Shown here one piece after another: positions 53,671-62,851 of a stretch of DNA of 64,000 nucleotides (position 1 is its first letter; each line of letters opens with the position of its first letter). Below the pieces are notes generated by a model. It had not been told where the DNA came from. It searched no databases and worked only from the letters and a program-made list of their open reading frames with translations. Made by a program: the position numbers and the translations under genes. Source of the DNA: Thermoleophilia bacterium (GTDB lineage Bacteria; Actinomycetota; Thermoleophilia; UBA2241). The DNA lies in the NCBI GenBank assembly GCA_041393415.1, contig JAWKKE010000001.1:372001-436000 (forward strand). Reading direction: 5' to 3'.

Positions 53671-54425
53671 ACACGACCTCTCCTGACCGTTACCGCCGAC
53701 CAGCCCGACGCCAGGAGCTGCTCGCGTGGTTCCTGCTGCTTCTGCTGGGCGCCACTGCAGTCGCGGCGGCCGGACTCGCCGTCTTGGACCCCGGAGCTGT
53801 CGATTGGAGCCTGCTCAGCCTGGCGTTCATCGGCGCCATCATCGGCTTCGGGATCGTCGCTTACGGTCTGCGCGAATCTAGCGCCAGCGAGCTGTCGCTG
53901 ATCGCCGCGCTTGCGGCCCTGGCCACCGCCGGACGCGTCCTCTTTGCTTCGTTGCCCAACTTCAAGCCGGTCACGTTCATCGTGCTTGTCTCCGGCATCG
54001 CTCTGGGACCGGCTCCGGGATTCATGGTCGGCGTCACGACCGCCGCGGTCTCCAATCTGTTCTTCGGGCAAGGACCGTGGACGCCGTGGCAAATGCTCGG
54101 CTGGGGTCTCATAGGAGTAGCCGGCGGGGCATTGGGCGCTCGTGGCCGACATCCGGGGCGGTGGCAGATGGCGATCGTCGGAGCAATGCTCTCCGTGGGC
54201 TTCGACTGGTTCGTCAGCATCTGGATGTTCCTCGCCTTCACGCCCCGCACCTGGCCGGCGCTGGTGACTCTCTACGTGCAGGGCCTGCCCTTCGACGTGG
54301 CGCACCTGACGGCGACGGCCATTCTCGCCGCATTGTTCGGTCCGCGAGCCGTGACGATCATCCGACGCTTCAGCGCGCGCCTCACCCCTGTGTTCATCCC
54401 GCCCTCCTCCACACCGTCTGGCTGA
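53649..54425 (+). CDS. ECF transporter S component (substrate-binding)
   Basis: A 258-residue membrane protein with about seven hydrophobic stretches. The core region LATAGRVLFASLPNFKPVTF, then VSGIALGPAPGFMVGVTTAA and FFGQGPWTPWQMLGWGLIGV, is a form I associate with orphan S components encoded beside their own EcfT and EcfA. The first 25 residues are charged. The GTG start at 53649 overlaps the ATPase by 22 bases. The ligand is not stated by the sequence; context suggests a corrinoid or metal chelate. Confidence 0.88.
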   Translation: MDRSGTVDTTSPDRYRRPARRQELLAWFLLLLLGATAVAAAGLAVLDPGAVDWSLLSLAFIGAIIGFGIVAYGLRESSASELSLIAALAALATAGRVLFASLPNFKPVTFIVLVSGIALGPAPGFMVGVTTAAVSNLFFGQGPWTPWQMLGWGLIGVAGGALGARGRHPGRWQMAIVGAMLSVGFDWFVSIWMFLAFTPRTWPALVTLYVQGLPFDVAHLTATAILAALFGPRAVTIIRRFSARLTPVFIPPSSTPSG

Positions 54426-54453
54426 TCACGACTCACCGTGCGACAATGCAGAT

Positions 54454-54942
54454 GTGGCGGAGCCTCTGAACCAGCATCAGCTTTCGATTGCCGCGGTGTT
54501 TGCCGCACGCGGCATTCCGCTCACACGGCAACGCCGCGCGGTTTGGGAGCACTTCTCAACCGCGGGAAGAGCCTGCACGACCGCCGAGGCCGCGGAGGCG
54601 ATGCAGAGCCAAGGCATCGGCCAAGCCACCGTGTATAGAACAGTGGCGCTCCTGGCCGATCTCGGGCTGCTGATGCGCCTGCACGTCGGCGGCGACGTAC
54701 CCCGCTATGCGGCGCCGCCCGTAGGCCACAATCATCCGCTTATCTGCGGTGTGTGCTACCGAATCGTCGACTTCGATGGCGAGGGCGACCTCATCTATCT
54801 CGAGAAGCAACTTGAGGCGACGACACGGTTCGCCATCTATGGGCACGTCCTCGAGATCTACGGCATCTGCCCCGAATGTCGAGCGGCACGGGAGAACGAG
54901 CTGCCAGGCGATACACCCCCCGCCACTCTCGCCGGCGGGTGA
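54454..54942 (+). CDS. Fur-family metalloregulator
   Basis: A 162-residue regulator. The winged-helix domain includes RGIPLTRQRRAVWEHF and QATVYRTVALLADLGL. The dimerisation domain has GHNHPLICGVCYRIVDF and the structural zinc CxxC pairs (CGVC, CPEC). Metal-sensing His residues are present. GTG at 54454 lacks a clear ribosome site. It is 28 bases after the S component and in the same operon. It most likely acts at the TGATAAT palindromes upstream of the operon; whether it senses Fe, Zn, Mn or another metal is unknown. Confidence 0.92.
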   Translation: MAEPLNQHQLSIAAVFAARGIPLTRQRRAVWEHFSTAGRACTTAEAAEAMQSQGIGQATVYRTVALLADLGLLMRLHVGGDVPRYAAPPVGHNHPLICGVCYRIVDFDGEGDLIYLEKQLEATTRFAIYGHVLEIYGICPECRAARENELPGDTPPATLAGG

Positions 54943-54970
54943 GCTGCAAGCAACGTCCCAGGAGGAGCGC

Positions 54971-55468
54971 ATGAGTGAGCTCATGGTTCTCGGGTTCGAG
55001 AACGAAACAGAAGCCGACCGCTTCGGCGTGAAGCTAACGCAGATGCAGAACGACATGGTGGTCGTGCTCGACGACGCGGCAGAAGTGGTGCGCGACCCGG
55101 ACGGAAAGCCGCACGTCAAGCACGGCCACAGCTTGGTCGGAGTGGGAGCTCTGGGCGGCGCCTTCTGGGGCATGCTCTTCGGCTTCCTCTTCCTTGTGCC
55201 CTTCTTGGGAATGGCTTTCGGCGCCGGCATGGGCGCCCTCACGGCCAAGCTAGGCATGACGGGCAGCAAGCAGGCCGTACTCGAGCAGATGGGCGACGCC
55301 GTGCCGCCGGGCAAGGCCGGCTGGTTCCTCCTCATCAGCCAGATGACTGAGGACAAGTTCCTCGACGCGATCAAGGGGACGAACGCTCGCGTCGTGCGCA
55401 CCAATCTGTCGAAGGACGATGAGCAGCAGCTCAAGGAGGCTTTCGGCGCCAAGAAGCACGAGAAGTGA
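54971..55468 (+). CDS. DUF1269 membrane protein
   Basis: A 165-residue protein. ATG at 54971 follows AGGAGGAGCGC, a strong ribosome site. The N-terminus MSELMVLGFENETEADRFG, then DMVVVLDDAAEVVRDPDGK, is the typical DUF1269 beginning. A glycine-rich helical hairpin (GALGGAFWGMLFGFLFLVPF ... GMAFGAGMGALTAKLG) enters the membrane. The C-terminal region has DKFLDAIKGTNARVVRTNLS. The family is found in many bacteria, often under stress control; its function is unsettled. The hairpin after the stop ends the transcript. Confidence 0.88.
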   Translation: MSELMVLGFENETEADRFGVKLTQMQNDMVVVLDDAAEVVRDPDGKPHVKHGHSLVGVGALGGAFWGMLFGFLFLVPFLGMAFGAGMGALTAKLGMTGSKQAVLEQMGDAVPPGKAGWFLLISQMTEDKFLDAIKGTNARVVRTNLSKDDEQQLKEAFGAKKHEK

Positions 55469-55498
55469 GGGCGTTGGCTCGAGATCGGTGACCTCTCT

Positions 55499-55522
55499 CT
55501 GGGCGGCCTCGAGGCCGCCCAG
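55499..55522 (+). terminator. Palindromic stem after the DUF1269 gene
   Basis: Perfect 24-base palindrome (12 + 12 bases) followed by TTCTTG on the plus strand. It lies 30 bases after the stop at 55468 and could terminate transcription from the ECF/Fur/DUF1269 genes. Confidence 0.65.
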
Positions 55523-55657
55523 TTCTTGATGCGTCTCGGTTGCCGACGCCACGGAGAGGCTTCTAATATGGAGCAGGTATCTGATGCGCTCCTCCTGCAC
55601 TCCACAAGCTCGCTCTCCCGTCTCTGCTGCACCCCAATTCGGTAACGGCGCCGGCTG

Positions 55658-56560
55658 ATGACACACAGACTACTGGCCGAGGGCCTCTCGATGAATCATC
55701 TCTTCGAGCACCCACTCAGTACGGTGCTGACCATCGTCCTCGCGTTCGCCGCCGCCTGGCTGGTGAGCCGAGTGGCAAAACGCATTGCGACGTTCTGCGT
55801 CGACCACAGTGAACGGCGCCGCTCCCACGGTCAGAATGCGGTCGACACCGCCGCGATCACCAGCCTACGCCAGCGAGAGACGGCGATCTCTCTCGTGCGC
55901 GCAAGCATCACGGCCATGGCCTTTGTTGTCGCCTTCGTGGCATCGCTCGTGGTGCTCGCCGGCGGGCATCGTCTGCAGACCGTTATCGGCGCGTCATTCC
56001 TCGCCGTGATGCTCGGCTTCGCCGCCCAGCGCCTGCTCACCGACGTGATCGCCGGCCTCATGATGTTCTTCGAGGGATGGTTTCAGATTGGAGACACGGT
56101 GGCGATCGACGCCTTGCATGTGCAAGGGGTCGTCGAAGATGTATCCCTGCGTTCCCTGACAGTCCGCTCCATCACGGGCGAGCACGTGCACATCGCGAAC
56201 TCCCAGATAGCCGCGCTGCGTGTCATTCCTCGCGGCTATCGAGAGACGGAGGTCGAGTTCTTCACCAGGGAGGAACCGGCGGCTCGCGCGCTCATAGCGC
56301 AGATCGCCCGCCTCGTGCCGATGGGACCGACCCGCTTCGTTCGCCGGCCGGAGCTTGTCGAGATCGAGCGGCTCGACAAGGACCTCTACCGTTGCGAGGC
56401 CCGCTGCGCGGTGGCGGCGGGCCGGGAGTGGCTCGCGATGGATCTGCTGCCCAGCCTCCTTCGCGAGCGCGTCCCGGAGGGCCTCCTCGTCCACGGCCCG
56501 GTGGTCACCTTCACCGACAAGGTTGCGGACACCAGCTTCGCCCACCGCATCCACGGCTGA
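55658..56560 (+). CDS. MscS-family mechanosensitive channel
   Basis: A 300-residue protein with an N-terminal helix (LSTVLTIVLAFAAAWLVSRV), a second, and the pore-lining helix LQTVIGASFLAVMLGFAAQR, then RLLTDVIAGLMMFFEGWF. The beta domain (GDTVAIDALHVQGVVEDVSL, VHIANSQIAALRVI) and C-terminal alpha/beta domain follow. The channel releases osmolytes under membrane tension. ATG at 55658 is used; ATG at 55691 is an alternative with a better ribosome site. Confidence 0.92.
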   Translation: MTHRLLAEGLSMNHLFEHPLSTVLTIVLAFAAAWLVSRVAKRIATFCVDHSERRRSHGQNAVDTAAITSLRQRETAISLVRASITAMAFVVAFVASLVVLAGGHRLQTVIGASFLAVMLGFAAQRLLTDVIAGLMMFFEGWFQIGDTVAIDALHVQGVVEDVSLRSLTVRSITGEHVHIANSQIAALRVIPRGYRETEVEFFTREEPAARALIAQIARLVPMGPTRFVRRPELVEIERLDKDLYRCEARCAVAAGREWLAMDLLPSLLRERVPEGLLVHGPVVTFTDKVADTSFAHRIHG

Positions 56561-56570
56561 CTCACTCAAC

Positions 56571-56613
56571 TGCCGGCGGCGGGAGGCCGCGAATCGAGCT
56601 CCCGCCGCCGGCA
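56571..56613. terminator. 15-bp stem-loop between convergent MscS and MMPL genes
   Basis: Arms 56571-56585 and 56599-56613 are reverse complements around a 13-base loop. The hairpin sits between the stops at 56560 and 56621 and can serve either strand. Confidence 0.7.
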
Positions 56614-56620
56614 CATGAAG

Positions 56621-59600
56621 TCAGTCGGTCACCGGAACGGGACTTCCGGGAGCAGCGTCGCCGTGCGGCTCGTCGATCGGCACGCCCGCCACGTGCGGGT
56701 GCTTGCGCTCGAGCGCGGCGCCCTCCACATCGACGTTCGGGATCAGGCGATCGAGCCAGCCAGGAAGCCACCAGGCGCGATCACCCAGCAGGTGCATCAC
56801 GCCCGGCAGGATCACCATGCGGACCACGAAGGCGTCCAGGAGAACACCGAACGCGAGGCCGAACCCGATCGGCCGAATCATGGCGCTGCCGGAGAAGACG
56901 AACCCGCCGAACACCGACGCCATGATGATCGCAGCGGCGGTCACCACCGCCCGCCCGGCCTTGAAGCCGAGAACGACCGCCGGTCGGGCCGGCGCGCCGT
57001 GAACGTAGGCCTCGCGCATGCCCGAGGCGAGGAACAGGGTGTAGTCCATCGCCAGGCCGAACAGGATGCCCGCCAGCAGCGTCGGCAGGAAGTTCAGAAT
57101 CGGCGCCGGGTCCGAGACCCCGAAGACCCCGGCCAGCCAGCCCCACTGGTAGATCGCCACCGTGCCGCCGAAGGCAGCGAACAGTGAGAGGGCGAAGCCA
57201 CCGGTCGCGACGAGCGGGAGAAGCAGCGAGCGGAAGACGACGATCATGATCAGGAGCGAGAGCCCCATCACCACCGCCAGGTAGATCGGCAGTGCATCCG
57301 CGAGCTTCTGAGAGATGTCGATACCGGCGCTCGTGTGGCCGGCGACACTGAGAGCGATGTCGCCGGGCAGCGGCGAGGCGGCCCGGATGCTGTTCACCAG
57401 CTTCTCGGTGGAGACACTCGTCGGCCCCTGCTCCGGCACAACCTGGAAGGCGGCGATGGTATGGTCGCTCGACGTCAGGACCGGCGCCACCGCCGACACA
57501 TCGCCGAGCTCCGAGATCGCCTTCGCGACCTGCACCTGGTAGTCGAGCAGCTCAGCGTCCGTGGTGCCCTTCGGCAGATCGGCGATAACGAGGAGCGGGC
57601 CGTTCTGACCGTCGCCGAACTTGTCGGCGATGGTCGCGTACGCACGATACTGTGTGGAGTCGGTGGCTTCGGACGAGCCGGCCGGGAGGCCGAGACGCAT
57701 CGAGGCCGCCGGCACGGCGAGCAACGCGAGAAGAGCGATGCCGACAACCACCTGACCAAGCGCACGATAGGTCGGCAGAGGCTTCGCCACCGTCGGCCTG
57801 GCGTGCATGCCGTCGTCGACCAGCTTCTTCTCCGCGCCGCGCAGCACGCGAGTCCCGGCGAACGAGAGCAAGGCAGGCGTGAGCGTGACGGAGATCAGCA
57901 CGGCAATCGTGACCGATACAGCCGCGATGCTGCCCATCAGACCGAGAAACGGGATACCGGTCACGTTGAGCGCGACCAGGGCAATGATGACCGTCATCCC
58001 CGCGAACGCGACCGCGTTGCCCGAGGTGCCGTTGGCAAGCGCGATCGACTCCGCGACGGTGTACCCCTCGCGGAGCTGTCGCCGATGCCGGTAGACAATG
58101 AAGAGAGCGTAGTCGATACCGACGGCCAGTCCCAGCATGATGCCCAGGACCGGAGTGACCGACGCCATCTCGAGTACACCGGAGAGCGACAGTGCACCAA
58201 GCGTTGCGATCGCCACGCCGATGATCGCCGTCAGAATCGGCAGTCCCGCAGCGACGATCGTGCCGAGCAGGATGACGAGGGCGACCGCCGCGATCACGAG
58301 ACCGAGGAGTTCGCGCGGACCGACGACGGACGGCACGCTGAACACGATCGAGGACGAGAAGTCGACCGCGACGCCGTCGACAGGCGCATCCCGGAAGACC
58401 GCGACCAGCCCGTCCTGCGTGGCTTGAGTCACCTCCATCTCGGGATGAGTAAACGACACCATCGAGACTGCGGCACTGCCGTCGTCGGAGATGAGCCGCA
58501 GGCCGGAGGCAAGGCTGAGCAGCGTGGCGCCGGCCTCGAGCTTCTTCTTCTCGGCCGTCAGCTTCGCCGGCGCGGCGGCGAGATCGGCCTGCTTGTCGCG
58601 GATGGTCTTCCATCCCTCGTTGATCGCGGCCTGCTTCTCCTTGATGGTGGCCCGACCGGCGTCGATCTCCGCCTGCTTTGTCGCGATCGTCGTCCGGCCC
58701 GCATTCAGCTGCGCCTGACCGTCCGCGAGCTTCGCTCTTCCGGCGTCGAGCTTGGCCTGATTCCTGACGAGAGTCGCCTTGCCGGCGTCGATCTTGGCCT
58801 GGTTCTTCGCGAGAGTCGCCTTGGCCGCGTCGATCTCCCGTTGCTTGGCAGCGATCACGGTCGCACCCGCGTCGATCTGGGCTTGTTCGCTGGCGATCTG
58901 CGCCATACCCGCGTCGATCTGCGCCTGCGCGGCCGCGAACTGGTCGGCCATCTCGTCGTATGTCCCGTCCTGCTTGGCCTGGGCGATCGCGGCGTCGAGT
59001 TGCGTCTGCTGTTCGACCAGTTGGGCCTTCGCGGCGTCGAGTTGCGCCTGGCCGGCGGCGAGCTTCTTCTTCTCTGCGTCAAGTTGAGCCTGACCGGCGG
59101 CGAGCTTCTTCTTGGCTGCGTCGAGCTGCGCCTGGCCGGCGGCGAGCTTCTTCTTGGCTGCGTCGAGCTGCGCCTGGCCGGCGGCGAGTTCCGCGCGACC
59201 GGCGTCGATCTTGGCCTGCGCCGCCGGCAACGCCGCCTTCGCCGCGGTGAGCTGCGCCTGGCCGTCCACGAGTTGCTCCTTGCCGGCATCCAGCTTGGTC
59301 TGGCCGTCCTTGAGCTCCGTCTTGGCGCGAGCGAGCGCCACCTTGCCGTCCTTCACTTGGGTGCGCGCCTCAGCGATCTGGACTCGCCCGTCCGCGATCT
59401 TCGCCTCTTGACGCTCACGCTTGGCCTGCGTAGTGAACGGGTTGAGCACGCTCTCCACACCGTCGACCTCTGCGGCCTGCGCGATGCGTTCGGCAATCGC
59501 CGCCTTCTGTGCCGCGGTGAACGGCGAGCCGTCTTCAGTGTGAAAGACGATGGTGCCGGAACCACCGGCAGCCTCGGGGAACGCGGCCTGCAGCCGGTCC

Positions 59601-59767
59601 GTCACCTGCGCTGTCGGGGTGCCGGGAATCGTGATCTCACCGTCAGGAGTTCCGCCCACGTACACGAACGCAACGGCGGCAACGGCAAAGATGGCGAGCC
59701 ATACGAGCACGACAGTTCCCCGTCGCCGGCTTGCGAACCGGCCGATCCGATAGAGCAGTTCTGCCAT
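56621..59767 (-). CDS. MMPL/RND-family transporter with long extracellular coiled coil
   Basis: A 1048-residue transporter. One N-terminal helix (GTVVLVWLAIFAVAAVAFVY) precedes a long alpha-helical insert from about residue 115 to 425. The insert contains 14-residue repeats such as LAAGQAQLDAAKKK and variants, predicted as coiled coil outside the membrane. Six helices follow (about 480-700; ASVTPVLGIMLGLAVGIDYA, VAFAGMTVIIALVALNVTGI), then a second external domain and another helix bundle ending near 1010 (LFGLAMDYTLFLASGMREAY). The GIDYA and MDYT segments are the proton-relay Asp-Tyr pairs of MMPL. ATG at 59767 has GGAG 9 bases upstream. Confidence 0.9.
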   Translation of the reverse strand: MAELLYRIGRFASRRRGTVVLVWLAIFAVAAVAFVYVGGTPDGEITIPGTPTAQVTDRLQAAFPEAAGGSGTIVFHTEDGSPFTAAQKAAIAERIAQAAEVDGVESVLNPFTTQAKRERQEAKIADGRVQIAEARTQVKDGKVALARAKTELKDGQTKLDAGKEQLVDGQAQLTAAKAALPAAQAKIDAGRAELAAGQAQLDAAKKKLAAGQAQLDAAKKKLAAGQAQLDAEKKKLAAGQAQLDAAKAQLVEQQTQLDAAIAQAKQDGTYDEMADQFAAAQAQIDAGMAQIASEQAQIDAGATVIAAKQREIDAAKATLAKNQAKIDAGKATLVRNQAKLDAGRAKLADGQAQLNAGRTTIATKQAEIDAGRATIKEKQAAINEGWKTIRDKQADLAAAPAKLTAEKKKLEAGATLLSLASGLRLISDDGSAAVSMVSFTHPEMEVTQATQDGLVAVFRDAPVDGVAVDFSSSIVFSVPSVVGPRELLGLVIAAVALVILLGTIVAAGLPILTAIIGVAIATLGALSLSGVLEMASVTPVLGIMLGLAVGIDYALFIVYRHRRQLREGYTVAESIALANGTSGNAVAFAGMTVIIALVALNVTGIPFLGLMGSIAAVSVTIAVLISVTLTPALLSFAGTRVLRGAEKKLVDDGMHARPTVAKPLPTYRALGQVVVGIALLALLAVPAASMRLGLPAGSSEATDSTQYRAYATIADKFGDGQNGPLLVIADLPKGTTDAELLDYQVQVAKAISELGDVSAVAPVLTSSDHTIAAFQVVPEQGPTSVSTEKLVNSIRAASPLPGDIALSVAGHTSAGIDISQKLADALPIYLAVVMGLSLLIMIVVFRSLLLPLVATGGFALSLFAAFGGTVAIYQWGWLAGVFGVSDPAPILNFLPTLLAGILFGLAMDYTLFLASGMREAYVHGAPARPAVVLGFKAGRAVVTAAAIIMASVFGGFVFSGSAMIRPIGFGLAFGVLLDAFVVRMVILPGVMHLLGDRAWWLPGWLDRLIPNVDVEGAALERKHPHVAGVPIDEPHGDAAPGSPVPVTD

Positions 59768-59905
59768 GGTGTGAGGCTCCAGTGTCTTGGGGATATTGCC
59801 TGGCTTGAGCGCACCGTGACCACGCGCTCGGCCGCGCCGCGAGTCCACGTGCGTTCTTCGCGAGCGGTGGATGGGCCGGGACTCAGCCCTCGTACAGCGG
59901 CATGA

Positions 59906-60511
59906 TCATGGTCCGGACTCGCTGCGCTCAATCCCGGCGCGCAACAGCGCGAAGCTCTCGTGAATGAAGCGTTCCGGGTCTTGCTCGGAGGCCTCGGCGA
60001 ACTCGAAGGCGGTCACCGCCGCCGCGATCGCCGTGGCGGCCATGAGGCGGGGATAGATGTCGGTGGACGCATCGGTGCCGGTACGCTCGGCGACGGCGTC
60101 GGTGGCCATGCGCGTCGCCTCTTCGATCAGGACGGGGCGCCAGCGCGCGAGCGTGCTGCTCATCCAGACCCGGTCACTCTGGGTGGCCAGGTCCGAGGAG
60201 CGATCGGCGGCCCGCGCCGCGATGCCGGCGAGAATGTGCTCGAGCGACACCAGGATCGGCTCGTCCGCGGGTCGCGCACGCAGTTCCGCGACGTAGACTC
60301 CGAATTGCCGCCGCCAGAAGGCGATCAAGGCCTCCTCTTTGCTGCCGAAATAGTTGTGGAAGGTCCGGACCGAGACATTGGCGGCAGCCGCAATGTCGTC
60401 GGCGGTGACGGCGTCGAGCCCTCGGTCGAGCGCAAGAGCCATCACGGCCCTGCTCAGGGCAGTGCGCGTCTGCACCTTCTTGCGCTCGCGGAGTCCGGCG
60501 ATCTCGTCCAT
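59906..60511 (-). CDS. TetR-family regulator
   Basis: A 201-residue repressor. The DNA-binding domain (residues 5-55) has ALSRAVMALALDRGLDAVT and ADDIAAAANVSVRTFHNYFG. The C-terminal helices form the ligand-binding region (about 70-195). ATG at 60511 starts the domain directly. It lies 138 bases upstream of the MMPL gene on the same strand, so it probably controls that exporter and itself. The inducer is unknown. Confidence 0.9.
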   Translation of the reverse strand: MDEIAGLRERKKVQTRTALSRAVMALALDRGLDAVTADDIAAAANVSVRTFHNYFGSKEEALIAFWRRQFGVYVAELRARPADEPILVSLEHILAGIAARAADRSSDLATQSDRVWMSSTLARWRPVLIEEATRMATDAVAERTGTDASTDIYPRLMAATAIAAAVTAFEFAEASEQDPERFIHESFALLRAGIERSESGP

Positions 60512-60643
60512 ACCGGCACAGTACCGCATTGTGCATGCCTCTGCAACATTACCGAAGCGCGCACGATTGCCGGCGCGGGCAACCATGGGCCCATCCGGCC
60601 GGAAAGCTACGCCACGGCCGGCATCGGCCGTCTCCGGCCGCTC

Positions 60644-61516
60644 TTACGCTCCGACCGCCACCTTGTCCGAGGCCGGACTGACGCCGAACATGCGTCGATA
60701 CTCGCGGCCGAACTGGGAGGCGCTCGCGTAGCCGACGCGGTGCGCGGCCTCCTGGGCGGTCACTCCGCCATCCACCAGCAACGCCCTCGCCTTGTGGAGC
60801 CGGGTCTGCTTGATGTACTGGAGCGGCGACGTCGCCGTCATCTCGCGGAACACCTGGTGGAACGTCGAGACGCTCATGTGCGCCTCGCGCGCCAGTGAGG
60901 CGACGTCGAGTTCCGCCGCGTAGTCCTGGTCGATGCGCCGCAGGACCCGGGCGATCTCCGCATAGCGGCCGGAGTTGACGGCCAAGAGCCGCAGCACGTC
61001 GCCCTTCTCACCCTCGAGGACGTGGAAGACGATCTCCCGCACGATCTGCGGTCCGAGAACACGTGCCCGCAGGGGAGTCTCCAGCACTGCTGCGAGTCTC
61101 GTGGCGGCATCCATCACATCAACAGTGAGCGCGGTTGAGCCGACGACGGAGGGCCGCCCCGGCGAACGAGGGTGGTCGCCGATCTCCAGCAGCAACTCGC
61201 CGACGAGGACTGGGTCGACGGCGATCACCAGCGCCAGAAGCGGCTTGTCGTCGAGCGGCATCGTCTCGCAGTCCATCGGCATCGGGACCGCGAGAACCAG
61301 GTAGTTGTCGGCGTCGTAGTCGAACGACTCGTCACCGAGCCAAACCCGCTTCCTCCCCTGGGCGACGACCATGATGCTGGGCCCGTACAGAAAGGGCGAC
61401 CGAGGGAGCGGGGCGTCCGCCCGCATCAAGGCGACACCCGGGACCGGCGTCATGAAGATGCCGCTTTGCGCGGTCTGCGCCTCCAGCACATCCGCAAGTC
61501 TCGAAGATCCGCTCAC
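60644..61516 (-). CDS. AraC-family regulator with cupin-like N-terminal domain
   Basis: A 290-residue regulator. The N-terminal half (about 10-180) matches the AraC_N cupin-like domain (FLYGPSIMVVAQGRKRVWLG, NYLVLAVPMPMDCET). The DNA-binding half has two helix-turn-helices: LDVASLAREAHMSVSTFHQV, and VTAQEAAHRVGYASASQFGR ending in EYRRMFGVSP. GTG at 61516 follows CAGGAG. It is divergent from the alcohol dehydrogenase gene, and its target is probably the three-gene oxidoreductase operon there. Confidence 0.92.
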   Translation of the reverse strand: MSGSSRLADVLEAQTAQSGIFMTPVPGVALMRADAPLPRSPFLYGPSIMVVAQGRKRVWLGDESFDYDADNYLVLAVPMPMDCETMPLDDKPLLALVIAVDPVLVGELLLEIGDHPRSPGRPSVVGSTALTVDVMDAATRLAAVLETPLRARVLGPQIVREIVFHVLEGEKGDVLRLLAVNSGRYAEIARVLRRIDQDYAAELDVASLAREAHMSVSTFHQVFREMTATSPLQYIKQTRLHKARALLVDGGVTAQEAAHRVGYASASQFGREYRRMFGVSPASDKVAVGA

Positions 61517-61794
61517 CGCGACTCCTGATCCGTAGGCACCGTGTCGCGATTGTAGCAGTGCGGATGGTGCAGAACTATAGAGGATCATAGAAATAGGCTA
61601 GACAAAGCCACGAATATGCCTTTTCAGCCACCTATTCTCGGTCAATCATATGTATGTCATCGCTGACGACCCAGACGCGAGCGTCACATCGGCCCGGCCG
61701 AGGCGATGGCGAGACCGGTGGAATCGAGGCAACCCCTGTTCGCCGATCGGGCGCATAGACGAGGATGGCCGTCAGAAGGAAGGGAGCGTGGCTC
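61517..61794. promoter_or_regulatory. AT-rich divergent control region between the AraC gene and the dehydrogenase operon
   Basis: About 278 bases separate the two starts. Positions 61570-61660 are far richer in A/T than the rest of the window, with several TATG/CATA stretches. This is the likely place for both promoters and an AraC-type site; no clear direct repeat could be fixed by eye. Confidence 0.45.
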
Positions 61795-62814
61795 GTGCGT
61801 GGAGCGATCTTGTACGGACCAAGAGATGTCAGGGTCGAGGAGCGGCCTGACCCCGCGATCGTGGAACCGTCCGACGCCGTTATCCGGCTCGCGGCGACCT
61901 CCGTCTGCGGGTCGGACCTCTGGCCCTATCGTGGGATCGAGACCTTCCCGGGCCCCATGCCGATGGGACATGAGTACGTCGGCATCGTCGAAGAGGTCGG
62001 GCCCGCGGTCAAGACGGTCAGGCCGGGTCAGTTCGTGGTCGGCTCCTTCTGGGCGTCCGACAACACCTGCGAGAACTGCCGAGCAGGGCTGCAGAGCGGG
62101 TGCGTCAACCGGCAGTACGTAGGCATGAGCGGCACGCAGGCCGAGTTCGCGCGCATCCCGCTGGCCGACGGGACGCTCGTTGCCACCCCGGAAGTGCCGT
62201 CTGACGACCTGATTCCCAGTCTGCTCGCTGCGTCCGACGTGTTCGGGACTGCCTGGTTCGGCGCAGTCGCCGCGGCGGCGGGTCCCGGCAAGACGGTCGC
62301 CGTCGTCGGCGACGGGGCGGTCGGTCTTCTGGGCGTCATGGCCGCCAGGCAACTCGGCGCCGAGCGCATCATCGCGATGAGCCGCCACGAGTCGCGGCAG
62401 AGGCTGGCGCGCGAGTTCGGCGCCACCGACATCGTGGAGACCCGCGGTGACGAAGGGGTCGCCACGGTGAAAGAGCTCACCGGCGGTCGAGGTGCCGACT
62501 CGGTCATTGAGGCCGTCGGCACCACGGAGTCGATGGCGCAGGCCTTGGGCGTTACGCACCCCGGCGGTCACGTCGGCTTCGTCGGCGTCACGCACGGCGA
62601 CGTCCCGGGGATGCCGTTGTTCTTCAGCCTGGCCCACGTCTTCGGCGGCCCGGCACCCGTGCGCCAGTTCCTCCCTGAACTGATCGGGCTGATCATGGCC
62701 CGCGAGGTCGACCCCGGCCGAGTGTTCGATCTGACCCTGCCGCTCGATGAAGCCGCCGAGGGTTACCGGGCGATGGACGAACGCCGCGCCATCAAGACAC
62801 TGCTGCAGCCCTGA
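61795..62814 (+). CDS. Zinc-dependent medium-chain alcohol dehydrogenase
   Basis: A 339-residue MDR dehydrogenase. The catalytic zinc site includes SVCGSDLWPYRG and GHEYVGIVEEVG. The structural zinc lobe reads DNTCENCRAGLQSGC, with Asp in place of the first Cys, a form I recall from one subfamily. The NAD(P)-binding fold is VAVVGDGAVGLLGVMAARQL. GTG at 61795 has GGGAG about 8 bases upstream; an ATG ten codons earlier is an alternative. The gene is first of a dehydrogenase-cupin-AKR row and is divergent from an AraC regulator, suggesting oxidation or reduction of an alcohol or aldehyde. Confidence 0.92.
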   Translation: MRGAILYGPRDVRVEERPDPAIVEPSDAVIRLAATSVCGSDLWPYRGIETFPGPMPMGHEYVGIVEEVGPAVKTVRPGQFVVGSFWASDNTCENCRAGLQSGCVNRQYVGMSGTQAEFARIPLADGTLVATPEVPSDDLIPSLLAASDVFGTAWFGAVAAAAGPGKTVAVVGDGAVGLLGVMAARQLGAERIIAMSRHESRQRLAREFGATDIVETRGDEGVATVKELTGGRGADSVIEAVGTTESMAQALGVTHPGGHVGFVGVTHGDVPGMPLFFSLAHVFGGPAPVRQFLPELIGLIMAREVDPGRVFDLTLPLDEAAEGYRAMDERRAIKTLLQP

Positions 62815-62851
62815 CGGTATGGGTCAACACAACATGAAGGAGAGACGGAAG

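Noticed and set aside
57335..59905. An 856-codon plus-strand frame antisense to the MMPL gene
   Set aside because: The repeats come from the coiled coil read on the other strand; its composition is not protein-like.
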